A stretch of 16,948 nt of DNA from Deltaproteobacteria bacterium (GTDB lineage: Bacteria; Desulfobacterota; Binatia; Bin18): the NCBI GenBank assembly GCA_016200595.1, contig JACQEL010000853.1, positions 1 to 16,948 on the forward strand, in the 5' to 3' direction. How positions within the stretch are numbered: position 1 is the stretch's first letter; each line of letters opens with the position of its first letter. The position numbers and the translations under genes were made by a program. The notes under the pieces are model-generated. The model worked only from the letters and a program-made list of their open reading frames with translations. It made no database searches and was not told the origin of the DNA. Of this stretch, positions 1-6,117 are shown one piece after another.

Positions 1-305
1 AGAGCATTGATCTCAAACTGGCCGCGTAGGTCGGCAAAGTCCAACGCTCCTAATCCTCCCTCCCGTAACACCCCGGCGTTGCTGAGGAGAATGTCGAGCC
101 TGGTGCCGGCCAGGCGGGTGGCTAAGCTTTTCACCGCGGCATCGGAAGTCACATCGACCTGACGCTCCACGCGCATCCCGAGCCCTGCCAGCAGCGGAGA
201 GTCCTCTAAACACGCGGCGATCACAGTCTCGCCGCGCTTATGCAGTTGCAGGCACAGCGCCTGCCCAATGCCGCGGTCCGCGCCCGTGACTAAAACCGTA
301 CCCAT
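1..305 (-). CDS. Short-chain dehydrogenase/reductase (SDR), 5' part only
   Basis: This is an NAD(P)-dependent oxidoreductase of the classical SDR fold; its substrate cannot be told from the fragment. The first 101 codons are present and the gene runs off the left edge. The glycine-rich cofactor motif TGADRGIG sits at about residues 7-14, and the NAG motif appears as SNAGVL near residue 80, at the usual spacing. The look is that of the CsgA/C-factor-like branch (short N-terminus, TVLVTGADRGIGQAL), but that subfamily call is weak. The ATG at 305 is supported by a near-perfect Shine-Dalgarno AAGGAGG 5 nt upstream. It lies downstream of, and in the same direction as, the AAA-TPR regulator, but a 188-bp gap with a bipartite hairpin separates them, so separate transcription is likely. 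The catalytic Ser-Tyr-Lys lies outside the window. Confidence 0.88.
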   Translation of the reverse strand, partial: MGTVLVTGADRGIGQALCLQLHKRGETVIAACLEDSPLLAGLGMRVERQVDVTSDAAVKSLATRLAGTRLDILLSNAGVLREGGLGALDFADLRGQFEINA

Positions 306-310
306 GGTCA

Positions 311-317
311 CCTCCTT
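311..317 (-). promoter_or_regulatory. Shine-Dalgarno of the SDR gene
   Basis: On the minus strand this reads AAGGAGG, 5 nt before the ATG at 305. It is close to ideal and fixes the start of the SDR gene. Confidence 0.8.
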
Positions 318-382
318 GAAAAATTCGCATGGGGTATCCTACTTATTCTATAGGGAAAACACACCAAGATGTGGATTTTTGG

Positions 383-446
383 GTGCCACGGGTAGCTTGC
401 TACCCGTGCTGTCCGGTCGCACTGGCGGACAAGCCGCCAGTGGCAC
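383..446. repeat. Bipartite REP-like hairpin repeat
   Basis: Two perfect hairpins lie side by side. CACGGGTAGC/GCTACCCGTG (387-408) has a 10-bp stem, and CACTGGCGG/CCGCCAGTG (420-428 with 434-442) has a 9-bp stem and a 5-nt loop. The whole unit is bounded by GTGCCAC and GTGGCAC, which are inverted copies of each other. It sits between the stop of the AAA-TPR regulator and the start of the SDR gene. In RNA it could act as a terminator or stability element, although no U-tract follows. A related unit occurs at 11320-11364. Confidence 0.75.
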
Positions 447-493
447 ACAAACAGTCAGAGCTTTTCTTCACTCCACATCTTGCTGTAGCTTTT

Positions 494-3430
494 CTATAGT
501 TCGTCCAGCAGCATCTTGGCCTCTTGCAAGTCTTTCGTCTCAAACCCTTCGGTGAACCAATTGTAGATGTCCGCGAGCATCTGCCGAGCCTCTTTCTTTT
601 TTCCCTGTCTCTGCCATAGCCGCGCCAAGCTCATCACCGCCCGCAGTTCTAGCGACTTCGCACTCTGGCAGCGAGCAATCTCGATCGCTTGCAGAAAACA
701 GGCTTCGGCCTCTTCCAATTGTGGATTGCGGATTGTGGATTGCGGAATACTAACTTTAGACTTTGGAGCTTGGACTTTGGACTTTGGACTCTTTTTGATG
801 CTAGACCCTAGACTCTGGACGCTAGACGCTAGACGCTGGACGCTAGACGCTAGACGCTGGACGCTAGACTGGACGAGCGTTAGCTCGCCTTTCAGCCTAT
901 ATAGCTCCGCCTCCCACCAGCGCTCCCTGGTTCTGTGTACGACAGCCTGCGCCTCAGCTAGCAGGGTAAGCGCTTCCTCTATCTGTCCTGCTTTGCCGTA
1001 CGCTTCGGCCAGTAGGGCAAGGTAATACGGCCGCAACAGCTCCATTCCTATGCCTTGCCAAGCAGCCAAGCCCTGGCGTATCTGGGCAATCCCTTCTTCT
1101 CTTTGTCCTTGCTCCGCCAGCGCCCAGCCCAGTAATAGCGTCCCCATCCCCACGTAGAGTGCGAACCCTTGGTCGGTTGAGAGTGCAAGGGTTGCCTCTG
1201 CCCACTCTTGAGTCAGTTGCTCCTCCCGGCGGAATTGATGAAGCCAGGCGGCATGGTGCAGGGCAAAGGCCAAACTTAAGGGATAAGACACCTGCTGGGC
1301 TAAGGTAAGCGCTTCGCGGCATCTTTGCAGAGCTTGGTCTGGATAGCCAAGAACCCAGAGGACAAAGGCTGAGTACACCCAGCAAAATATGCCAGTATCT
1401 TGTCCATAGAGGAAGGCATGGGAGCTATGCTGCTGCGGATCGTAGAGAGCAATCCCTTGCTCCAACTGTTCTCGGGCAAGGGCAAACTCCCCCCGCCAGC
1501 ACAAGCTAGCTCCTAGCCCTCTGTGAGCCTCCAGGAGTAGATCTCGATCTTGGACACTTCTAGCTAGAGTCACGAGCTGCTCCGCCAGCTCGTGCGCCAC
1601 CTGTAACTCCCCCCGCCCGACATGAAAGAATCGAAGTCCGCGCAAGACGGTGAAGAGCTGAGAAGGTTCGCCTACCTGTTGACACAGTTGGCGTGCCCGA
1701 GCGTAGACGGTTCCTATTTCCGCGACCCCTTGACCCTTGGTCGCCATCAGTGCCGAACCAAGAGCGATTTGCAGCATGAGTTCTTGTTGGGCACGCTCGG
1801 GAGTGTCCGGTAAAGTCTCGAGCAACTTCAGCCCTTTCGTGAGGTGGCCTATCGCCTCCTGATAAGCGCTGCGCCGGATAGCTTTCTCGGCCGCTTGCTC
1901 TAAGTAGTGCACCGCCCGCCGGTAATCGCGGCTGCGCTCAAAATGCACTGCCAACTCCGTCGCGATCTCTGCTGCCTGGTTGCCATAGGCGGCCTCCTCC
2001 CGCTCGCCGATCCGTCGATGCAAGCTGATACGCCGCCCCGCCGCCACTCGTGTGTACACCACCTCCGGATACAGGGCATGGAGGAAGCTGTAGCGTGCCG
2101 ACACCGTCCCGTCTGGCCACTCCTCCAACTCTTTCACTCGCAGAAACTGCTCCCGTCGTGCCATCGCCTCACATCGCTTCTCGACTTCCTCCGTTCGCTC
2201 TTCTATCCCTGTAGCGACCGCCGCCGCCGAAAATTCCATCCCCACCACACTCGCTGCCTCCAGCACCCGTTGTTCCTCAGGACTGAGCCGCAGGACTTGC
2301 TTCTCAATCATCTGCCGCAGACTCTCAGGGATTCTAGCCCGCACTTTATCTAGAGACTCATCTGCGAACATTACTCCTTGTGCTATCAGGTAACCTACCA
2401 CGTTGACCATGAACAACGGGTTACCATCCGTACGCTGGTGAATCATGTGCGCCAGGCTGCGGAGGGGCACGGCACCCCGTGCCCCTCCCTCTAAGGCAAA
2501 CCGCCGCTCCAGGTATTCGGTTACCGCCGCCTCGCTGAGCAGCGTCAGCGAAAGTTCCTTACAGTGCCCGTGGATCTGCAGTTCCTGCTTAACCGACTGT
2601 AAGGGATGCCCGCTCATCAGCACCTCAGCCGGCCTATACGTACCAATCAGTAGTAACCGGGCTCGCTCGCGGCGCTGCGCCAGACACGAAATCAGGTCCA
2701 AAGTAGAATAATCGCTCCAGTGCAGGTCTTCCAGCACGAGCACGAGCGGCCGCTCCGCCGTCAGGGCTTCCAGCACCTTGGCCATCTCCCGCAGCATCCG
2801 CTCCGGCGTAGCTCCCAGAACTTTGCGCTGCAGCGCCTCAAGGTCGCCAGCGCTAAGAAGCCAAGGCATATGCGCCAACCAGGTAGGTGCATACTGGTCT
2901 AACAACTCGACGAGGCCCTCACTCCCAGGCTCCTGACACAGCCGTTCCAGCGCCTCTAGCACTGGCAGGTAAGCTTCGCCTGCCCCGTAGTGTTCGATGC
3001 ACTGTCCACGGCCGATCCATAACTCACCCTCAGCCGCGGCTCGTGCCAGAAAGGCCTCCACCACCGTCGTTTTACCAATCCCCGGCTCACCCGTGATAAA
3101 AACGATTTGGCGCTCGCCACCAAGTGCCTCTTCTAACCATTTGTGTAGTTGTGCAAGCTCGGCCTGTCGCCCGACCGGGGGAGTGGTCAGTTGCCAGTTA
3201 CTAGTTGCTAGTTGAGGAGAAGCGGCGGGTTTCTGCTTACTGATAGCTGACAACTGACGACTGACAACTGGTGAAGGCGTGCTGAGGGGGGCAATGAACC
3301 GATATCCCCGCCGGTGTACCGTCTCAATGTATTGCGGCGTCTGCGCCGCATCCGCCAGCGCCTTGCGCAACTCGCGAATGCAGCTCTTCAATACCGATTC
3401 GCTTACTAGAAGCGGGGGTTGTGCCTCCAT
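494..3430 (-). CDS. AAA-ATPase/TPR regulator with a truncated winged-helix domain
   Basis: A large STAND-like signalling ATPase of about 978 residues. Residues 8-48 match only the second half of an OmpR-type winged helix: recognition helix (VLKSCIRELRKAL) and wing (PQYIETVHRRGYRF). The first half is missing, because only about 110 bp separate it from the divergent monooxygenase gene. An AAA domain follows, with Walker A GEPGIGKTT (about 114-122) and Walker B LVLVLED (about 229-235), then a long helical TPR-like region. Two low-complexity stretches interrupt it in frame, at about 53-84 and 852-906. The GTG at 3466 would add 12 residues, but that segment overlaps an 11-bp direct repeat and has no well-spaced ribosome site, so the ATG at 3430 is preferred with moderate certainty. 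Members with a complete winged helix are transcription regulators; whether this one still binds DNA is doubtful. Confidence 0.85.
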   Translation of the reverse strand: MEAQPPLLVSESVLKSCIRELRKALADAAQTPQYIETVHRRGYRFIAPLSTPSPVVSRQLSAISKQKPAASPQLATSNWQLTTPPVGRQAELAQLHKWLEEALGGERQIVFITGEPGIGKTTVVEAFLARAAAEGELWIGRGQCIEHYGAGEAYLPVLEALERLCQEPGSEGLVELLDQYAPTWLAHMPWLLSAGDLEALQRKVLGATPERMLREMAKVLEALTAERPLVLVLEDLHWSDYSTLDLISCLAQRRERARLLLIGTYRPAEVLMSGHPLQSVKQELQIHGHCKELSLTLLSEAAVTEYLERRFALEGGARGAVPLRSLAHMIHQRTDGNPLFMVNVVGYLIAQGVMFADESLDKVRARIPESLRQMIEKQVLRLSPEEQRVLEAASVVGMEFSAAAVATGIEERTEEVEKRCEAMARREQFLRVKELEEWPDGTVSARYSFLHALYPEVVYTRVAAGRRISLHRRIGEREEAAYGNQAAEIATELAVHFERSRDYRRAVHYLEQAAEKAIRRSAYQEAIGHLTKGLKLLETLPDTPERAQQELMLQIALGSALMATKGQGVAEIGTVYARARQLCQQVGEPSQLFTVLRGLRFFHVGRGELQVAHELAEQLVTLARSVQDRDLLLEAHRGLGASLCWRGEFALAREQLEQGIALYDPQQHSSHAFLYGQDTGIFCWVYSAFVLWVLGYPDQALQRCREALTLAQQVSYPLSLAFALHHAAWLHQFRREEQLTQEWAEATLALSTDQGFALYVGMGTLLLGWALAEQGQREEGIAQIRQGLAAWQGIGMELLRPYYLALLAEAYGKAGQIEEALTLLAEAQAVVHRTRERWWEAELYRLKGELTLVQSSVQRLASSVQRLASSVQSLGSSIKKSPKSKVQAPKSKVSIPQSTIRNPQLEEAEACFLQAIEIARCQSAKSLELRAVMSLARLWQRQGKKKEARQMLADIYNWFTEGFETKDLQEAKMLLDEL
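715..880. repeat. In-frame minisatellite block inside the TPR region
   Basis: The block holds three kinds of short repeat in succession: GTGGATTGCGGATT-type units near 720-747, GACTTTGGA-type units near 760-790, and a 21-bp unit (CGCTAGACG...CTGGA) at 820-840 repeated exactly at 841-861, followed by a partial third copy. The 21-bp unit equals seven codons and encodes SSVQRLA on the minus strand. The stretch is polar and rich in Ser, Gln and Lys, unlike the alpha-helical flanks. The same word family (TAGAGTCCAG) occurs between genes at 7022-7060. Confidence 0.8.
3184..3275. repeat. In-frame repeat in the linker between winged helix and AAA domain
   Basis: Units of the type CAGTTGCCAGTTACTAGTTG and TGACAACTGACGACTGACAA recur across this stretch. 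On the minus strand they encode a Ser/Gln-rich linker (RQLSAISKQ, SPQLATSNWQL) between the winged-helix remnant and the AAA domain. There is no stop codon or frameshift. Confidence 0.65.
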
Positions 3431-3442
3431 GGTGCGAGTCTT

Positions 3443-3464
3443 ACCAAAATTACACCGAAATTGC
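3443..3464. promoter_or_regulatory. Two 11-bp direct repeats in the divergent promoter region
   Basis: ACCAAAATTAC (3443-3453) is followed directly by ACCGAAATTGC (3454-3464), 9 of 11 bases identical, and then by another ACC. An 11-bp period is the spacing used by tandem-binding OmpR/PhoB-type regulators. The site lies upstream of both the AAA-TPR regulator (minus) and the monooxygenase gene (plus). An operator role is inferred. Confidence 0.45.
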
Positions 3465-3530
3465 ACCCTTTTGTTACGACTTCCTGCTCCGACTGTGGCA
3501 GAGTGGGCAAAGTCAGAAAGCCGGCGTCAA

Positions 3531-3538
3531 AAAGGGGG
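3531..3538 (+). promoter_or_regulatory. Shine-Dalgarno choosing the monooxygenase start
   Basis: AAAGGGGG ends 5 nt before the ATG at 3544. The open frame extends back to 3421, but the upstream ATG has no such site and would overlap the divergent regulator. Confidence 0.65.
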
Positions 3539-3543
3539 ATTAC

Positions 3544-5043
3544 ATGCTCAAGCGGGAACAATGGCTGCACCTGGCGCGGAAGCTGGACTGGGAGTACTCC
3601 TACGTGCGGGAGGAAGAGGTCTTTCCGGAAGTGATCAGTGGTCACCCGTGGTTGCCCCATGCTGAGTGGCAGGAGTGGGAGGAGGCCTTCAAGACCTCTT
3701 ACCGCGAGTACGTGGACAACCAATATGAGAAAGACAGTGCCGTCTACGCGGTGCGCGACGCGGTCGGGCGGCTGAAGGATGTCCAGAAGCTGGCCATCCC
3801 CTGGATCAATGGCCTGAAGATGCACGCCGCGGTCTTACCGTTGGCCGAGTTCACGGGAGTAACCGGGAACCTGAGAGGAGCGCGTTTCGGACGCGATAGC
3901 GCCTGGCGTACGATGGCCACCTTTGGCGCCCTGGATGAGTTCCGCCATACGCAAATCCCTCTGCTGCTTTTGCATGAGTTAGTGCGTTGGGATGCCCAGT
4001 TCGACTGGACTCACAAGTTTCACCACACCAACAACTGGGTCGCCATCGCCGTCCGGCACCTCTTTGATGAGCTGACAATGGGGCAAAATGCTATCGAGTT
4101 TCACATCGCTACCAACGTCGTGCTCGAAACTGGATTCACCAACCTGCAGTTTGTCGGCCTCGCTGCCCTGGCGGACAAGGCGGGCGACCATATGTTCGAG
4201 AAGATGGTGACCAGCATTCAAACCGATGAGGCCAGACATGCCCAGATCGGTCAGCCGGTCCTTGCCACTGTGATGAAACACGACCCGGCGTATGCGCAGT
4301 ATCTGTTGGACAAATGGTTCTGGCGGAACTGGCTCCTCATTTCCATCCTCACCGGGTTCAGCATGGATTACCTGACACCGCTGGAGCAGCGCCCCTATTC
4401 ATTTAAGGAGTTCATGGAAGAGTGGATCATCGACCAGTTCGTGCGCACCCTGGACGAGTTCGGCCTGAAGAAGCCCTGGTACTGGGACACTTTCCTGGAG
4501 GAGTTGGAGATCTACCACCACATGGTCTACGCCAGCGCTTATACCTACCGCGCCACGCTCTGGTTCGATTGCGCCGTGCCCAGTCCGGCGGAGCGGAAAT
4601 GGTTGCGCCAGAAGTATCCCAAGTACTGGGACTCTATGGCTGCCGTCTGGGAGCAGATAGAAGAGCGGTGGCGAAAAGTGGGGCCGGGGAGTGAAAACGA
4701 GATGGCGGTGCATGGGACGACCATGGTGACTTTCTGTGACCTGTGTCAACTCGTCCTGTGCAATGGTACGCCGCGCAAAAACGCGGCCAATACGCTGGTC
4801 TCCAACGGCCGCAAGTACATCTTCTGCTCGGAGCCCTGCCGCTGGATCTTTCTACAAGAGCCCGAACGCTACGCCAACCATCAGGAGGTAGTGAAGCGCA
4901 TCCTGACTGGGGAAGCGCCCGCCCGCCTACCTGATCTTCTGACCAAGTATTTCCAGTTGACGCCGGAGACCTGGGGCAAAGATATGTACAGTGGCAACTA
5001 TGAGTGGCTCTCGGGCAAGACCACTGGCACTGTGTCCGAGTGA
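3544..5043 (+). CDS. TmoA-like diiron monooxygenase alpha (hydroxylase) subunit
   Basis: This is the catalytic subunit of a bacterial multicomponent monooxygenase, the family that hydroxylates toluene, phenol, alkenes or methane at a carboxylate-bridged diiron centre. At 499 residues it is the length of toluene-4-monooxygenase TmoA (about 500) and aligns with it nearly end to end. All six iron ligands are present: E102, E132, H135 (DEFRH), E195, E229 and H232 (DEARH), each two positions before the TmoA equivalent. The active-site threonine is T199 (ETGFTN). The C-terminal part holds C398, C401, C428 and C432 (FCDLC, FCSEPC), a YHS/TRASH-like metal knuckle absent from TmoA. The start at 3544 is set by the upstream AAAGGGGG. 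Only a Rieske ferredoxin follows; the beta, gamma, effector and reductase genes are not in the window. The substrate is unknown. Confidence 0.9.
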   Translation: MLKREQWLHLARKLDWEYSYVREEEVFPEVISGHPWLPHAEWQEWEEAFKTSYREYVDNQYEKDSAVYAVRDAVGRLKDVQKLAIPWINGLKMHAAVLPLAEFTGVTGNLRGARFGRDSAWRTMATFGALDEFRHTQIPLLLLHELVRWDAQFDWTHKFHHTNNWVAIAVRHLFDELTMGQNAIEFHIATNVVLETGFTNLQFVGLAALADKAGDHMFEKMVTSIQTDEARHAQIGQPVLATVMKHDPAYAQYLLDKWFWRNWLLISILTGFSMDYLTPLEQRPYSFKEFMEEWIIDQFVRTLDEFGLKKPWYWDTFLEELEIYHHMVYASAYTYRATLWFDCAVPSPAERKWLRQKYPKYWDSMAAVWEQIEERWRKVGPGSENEMAVHGTTMVTFCDLCQLVLCNGTPRKNAANTLVSNGRKYIFCSEPCRWIFLQEPERYANHQEVVKRILTGEAPARLPDLLTKYFQLTPETWGKDMYSGNYEWLSGKTTGTVSE

Positions 5044-5053
5044 TTCTGAGAGG

Positions 5054-5172
5054 TGTCATTCTGAGGAGCGAAGCGACGAAGAATCTCGCTACAAGTCTGT
5101 CGTTGCATGAGATTCTTCGCCTGCGCGGAGTTTATCCTGAGCGCAGTCGAAGGGCTCCGGCTCAGAATGACA
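5054..5172. mobile_element. MITE-like element, copy 1 (119 bp)
   Basis: Perfect 12-bp terminal inverted repeats TGTCATTCTGAG (5054-5065) and CTCAGAATGACA (5161-5172) bound the element. Inside is a second perfect inverted repeat, GAAGAATCTC (5078-5087) against GAGATTCTTC (5109-5118), so the whole unit folds into a long hairpin. It has no coding capacity. A second copy of the same length lies at 6875-6993 in the opposite orientation. It sits just after the monooxygenase stop codon, before the Rieske gene. It could be a non-autonomous transposon relic or a REP-type element; no transposase is nearby. Confidence 0.75.
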
Positions 5173-5212
5173 GTACCCCGCAAATTCACATTGACGGACT
5201 TCTAGCTGTTTC

Positions 5213-5256
5213 TTACGTTTTACGCTTTACGTTTTAGATTTCGCGTTTTACGTTTT
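5213..5256. repeat. Short ACGTTTTACG repeats ahead of the Rieske gene
   Basis: The words TTACGTTTTACG, CTTTACGTTTTAG and CGTTTTACGTTTT recur over 44 bp and end 3 nt before the Rieske start codon. They occupy the place where a ribosome-binding site should be; no purine-rich site is seen. Confidence 0.65.
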
Positions 5257-5259
5257 CAC

Positions 5260-5568
5260 ATGGTTTCCGAGAACTGGATCGAAGCTTGCCGCCTAGAAGA
5301 GTTACCCTCTGGCAGACGCAAACTCGTCAGGATCAACAATATTGAGATTGCCCTCTTCAATTTGGCGGGAGTTATTTATGCCATCAAGAACCGCTGTCCT
5401 CACCGGAGCGGCCCCCTTATTCGCGGTTTCATCGACGCTGCCGGAGGGATCAAGTGCCCGATGCACGGGTGGCGGTTCGATTTACGCGACGGCAGCAGCG
5501 AGCGTCCAGCCCGGGCCACGGTCTATCCCAGCAAAGTAGAGAACGGAGTGCTTTATCTTTGGGTGTAG
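5260..5568 (+). CDS. Rieske [2Fe-2S] ferredoxin
   Basis: A small soluble electron carrier of 102 residues. The Rieske ligands are complete: C46-x-H48 in CPHRSG and C66-x2-H69 in CPMHGW. The length is close to TmoC, the ferredoxin of toluene-4-monooxygenase (about 112), and to NirD and BphF types. Position right after a TmoA-like gene, in the same direction, makes electron delivery to the diiron subunit the natural reading, although 216 bp with a MITE and a repeat tract lie between. In tmoABCDEF operons the ferredoxin is the third gene, so the order is kept with the gamma subunit missing. The ATG at 5260 has no Shine-Dalgarno; translation may be weak or start differently. No reductase is nearby. 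Confidence 0.88.
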   Translation: MVSENWIEACRLEELPSGRRKLVRINNIEIALFNLAGVIYAIKNRCPHRSGPLIRGFIDAAGGIKCPMHGWRFDLRDGSSERPARATVYPSKVENGVLYLWV

Positions 5569-5589
5569 GCCGTGCTGGCCTGAGGGTAG

Positions 5590-5609
5590 CCGGGGGTTGA
5601 AACCCCCGG
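5590..5609. terminator. GC-rich hairpin after the Rieske gene
   Basis: CCGGGGGTTGAAACCCCCGG forms an 8-9 bp near-perfect stem 21 nt after the Rieske stop codon. There is no run of T after it, so intrinsic termination is uncertain; it may be a dispersed palindromic repeat. Confidence 0.4.
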
Positions 5610-5715
5610 TGGTGAGACCGGCGGAGTGTTGCCCCAGGTGCGGTATTTGTGCTGAACAGTATTGATAACCTGGTGCATAGGGAATAAAGCAAAACCTGCG
5701 AGAATTTTACCGGCT

Positions 5716-5723
5716 AAGGAGGG
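5716..5723 (+). promoter_or_regulatory. Shine-Dalgarno of the truncated sigma factor
   Basis: AAGGAGGG lies 7 nt before a GTG at 5731, the first codon just ahead of recognisable sigma-factor sequence. This supports a short product rather than a frame starting at TTG 5662. Confidence 0.6.
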
Positions 5724-5730
5724 AATTAGG

Positions 5731-6117
5731 GTGCAGCCGGATACGAATTGCCGTGCCTGGCTGTTCCGCATCCTACTGAACGTGCTAAAAAAAGCGGCGG
5801 GGAAGAAACGGCGGGACCCGTTGGCCGAGGCTGAAGACGTAGAAGGATCGAACAAGGTTATTCCACTTTTCCCTGACGCTGAAGGCGGCAACCGGCAAGA
5901 TATCCTGGCCGCCGTCAGTCATCTAGCTCCGGAATTTCGCGACGTATTATGGCTCGTGGTGGTCGAAGGATTTCCCTACAAAGAGACCGCGCGGATGCTC
6001 GATATTCCGATGGGAACGGTCATGTCACGGCTCTACCGCGCGCGGCGCGAACTCCGCCGCTGGTTGACTGCACCAGTCACTGCAGCCAAAGAAAGGACTC
6101 CGGGCCATGGAATGTAA
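5731..6117 (+). CDS. ECF-type sigma factor lacking most of region 2
   Basis: The 128-residue product starts in the last part of sigma region 2 (TNCRAWLFRILLN, a common phrase of ECF factors) and keeps a full region 4: PEFRDVLWLVVVEGF, the helix-turn-helix YKETARMLDIPMGTVMSRLYRARR, then RRWL. Typical ECF factors are 170-200 residues; about 50-60 N-terminal residues, which contact core polymerase and the -10 element, are missing. The frame continues upstream to a TTG at 5662, but that segment has no sigma similarity, and other frames show none either. A good Shine-Dalgarno supports GTG 5731. The 3' end overlaps the anti-sigma gene by 11 nt, the usual co-translated arrangement. It may be a pseudogene remnant or a shortened -35-binding regulator; the sequence does not decide. 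Confidence 0.75.
   Translation: MQPDTNCRAWLFRILLNVLKKAAGKKRRDPLAEAEDVEGSNKVIPLFPDAEGGNRQDILAAVSHLAPEFRDVLWLVVVEGFPYKETARMLDIPMGTVMSRLYRARRELRRWLTAPVTAAKERTPGHGM

Noticed and set aside
820..868. Possible CRISPR-like array
   Set aside because: The repeats are 21 bp, directly adjacent with no spacers, and are read in frame within a protein; this is a minisatellite.
3421..3543. Longer start (ATG 3421) for the monooxygenase alpha subunit
   Set aside because: The extra 41 residues do not resemble TmoA, the segment overlaps the divergent regulator and the 11-bp repeats, and a Shine-Dalgarno with good spacing supports ATG 3544.
5004..5237. 77-codon open frame across the first MITE-like copy
   Set aside because: It is made of inverted-repeat sequence, begins inside the monooxygenase gene, and has no ribosome site or recognisable domain.
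5260..5568. NirD (nitrite reductase small subunit)
   Set aside because: There is no nirB-like gene nearby, and the position directly after a TmoA-like gene favours a monooxygenase ferredoxin; sequence alone does not fully separate the two.
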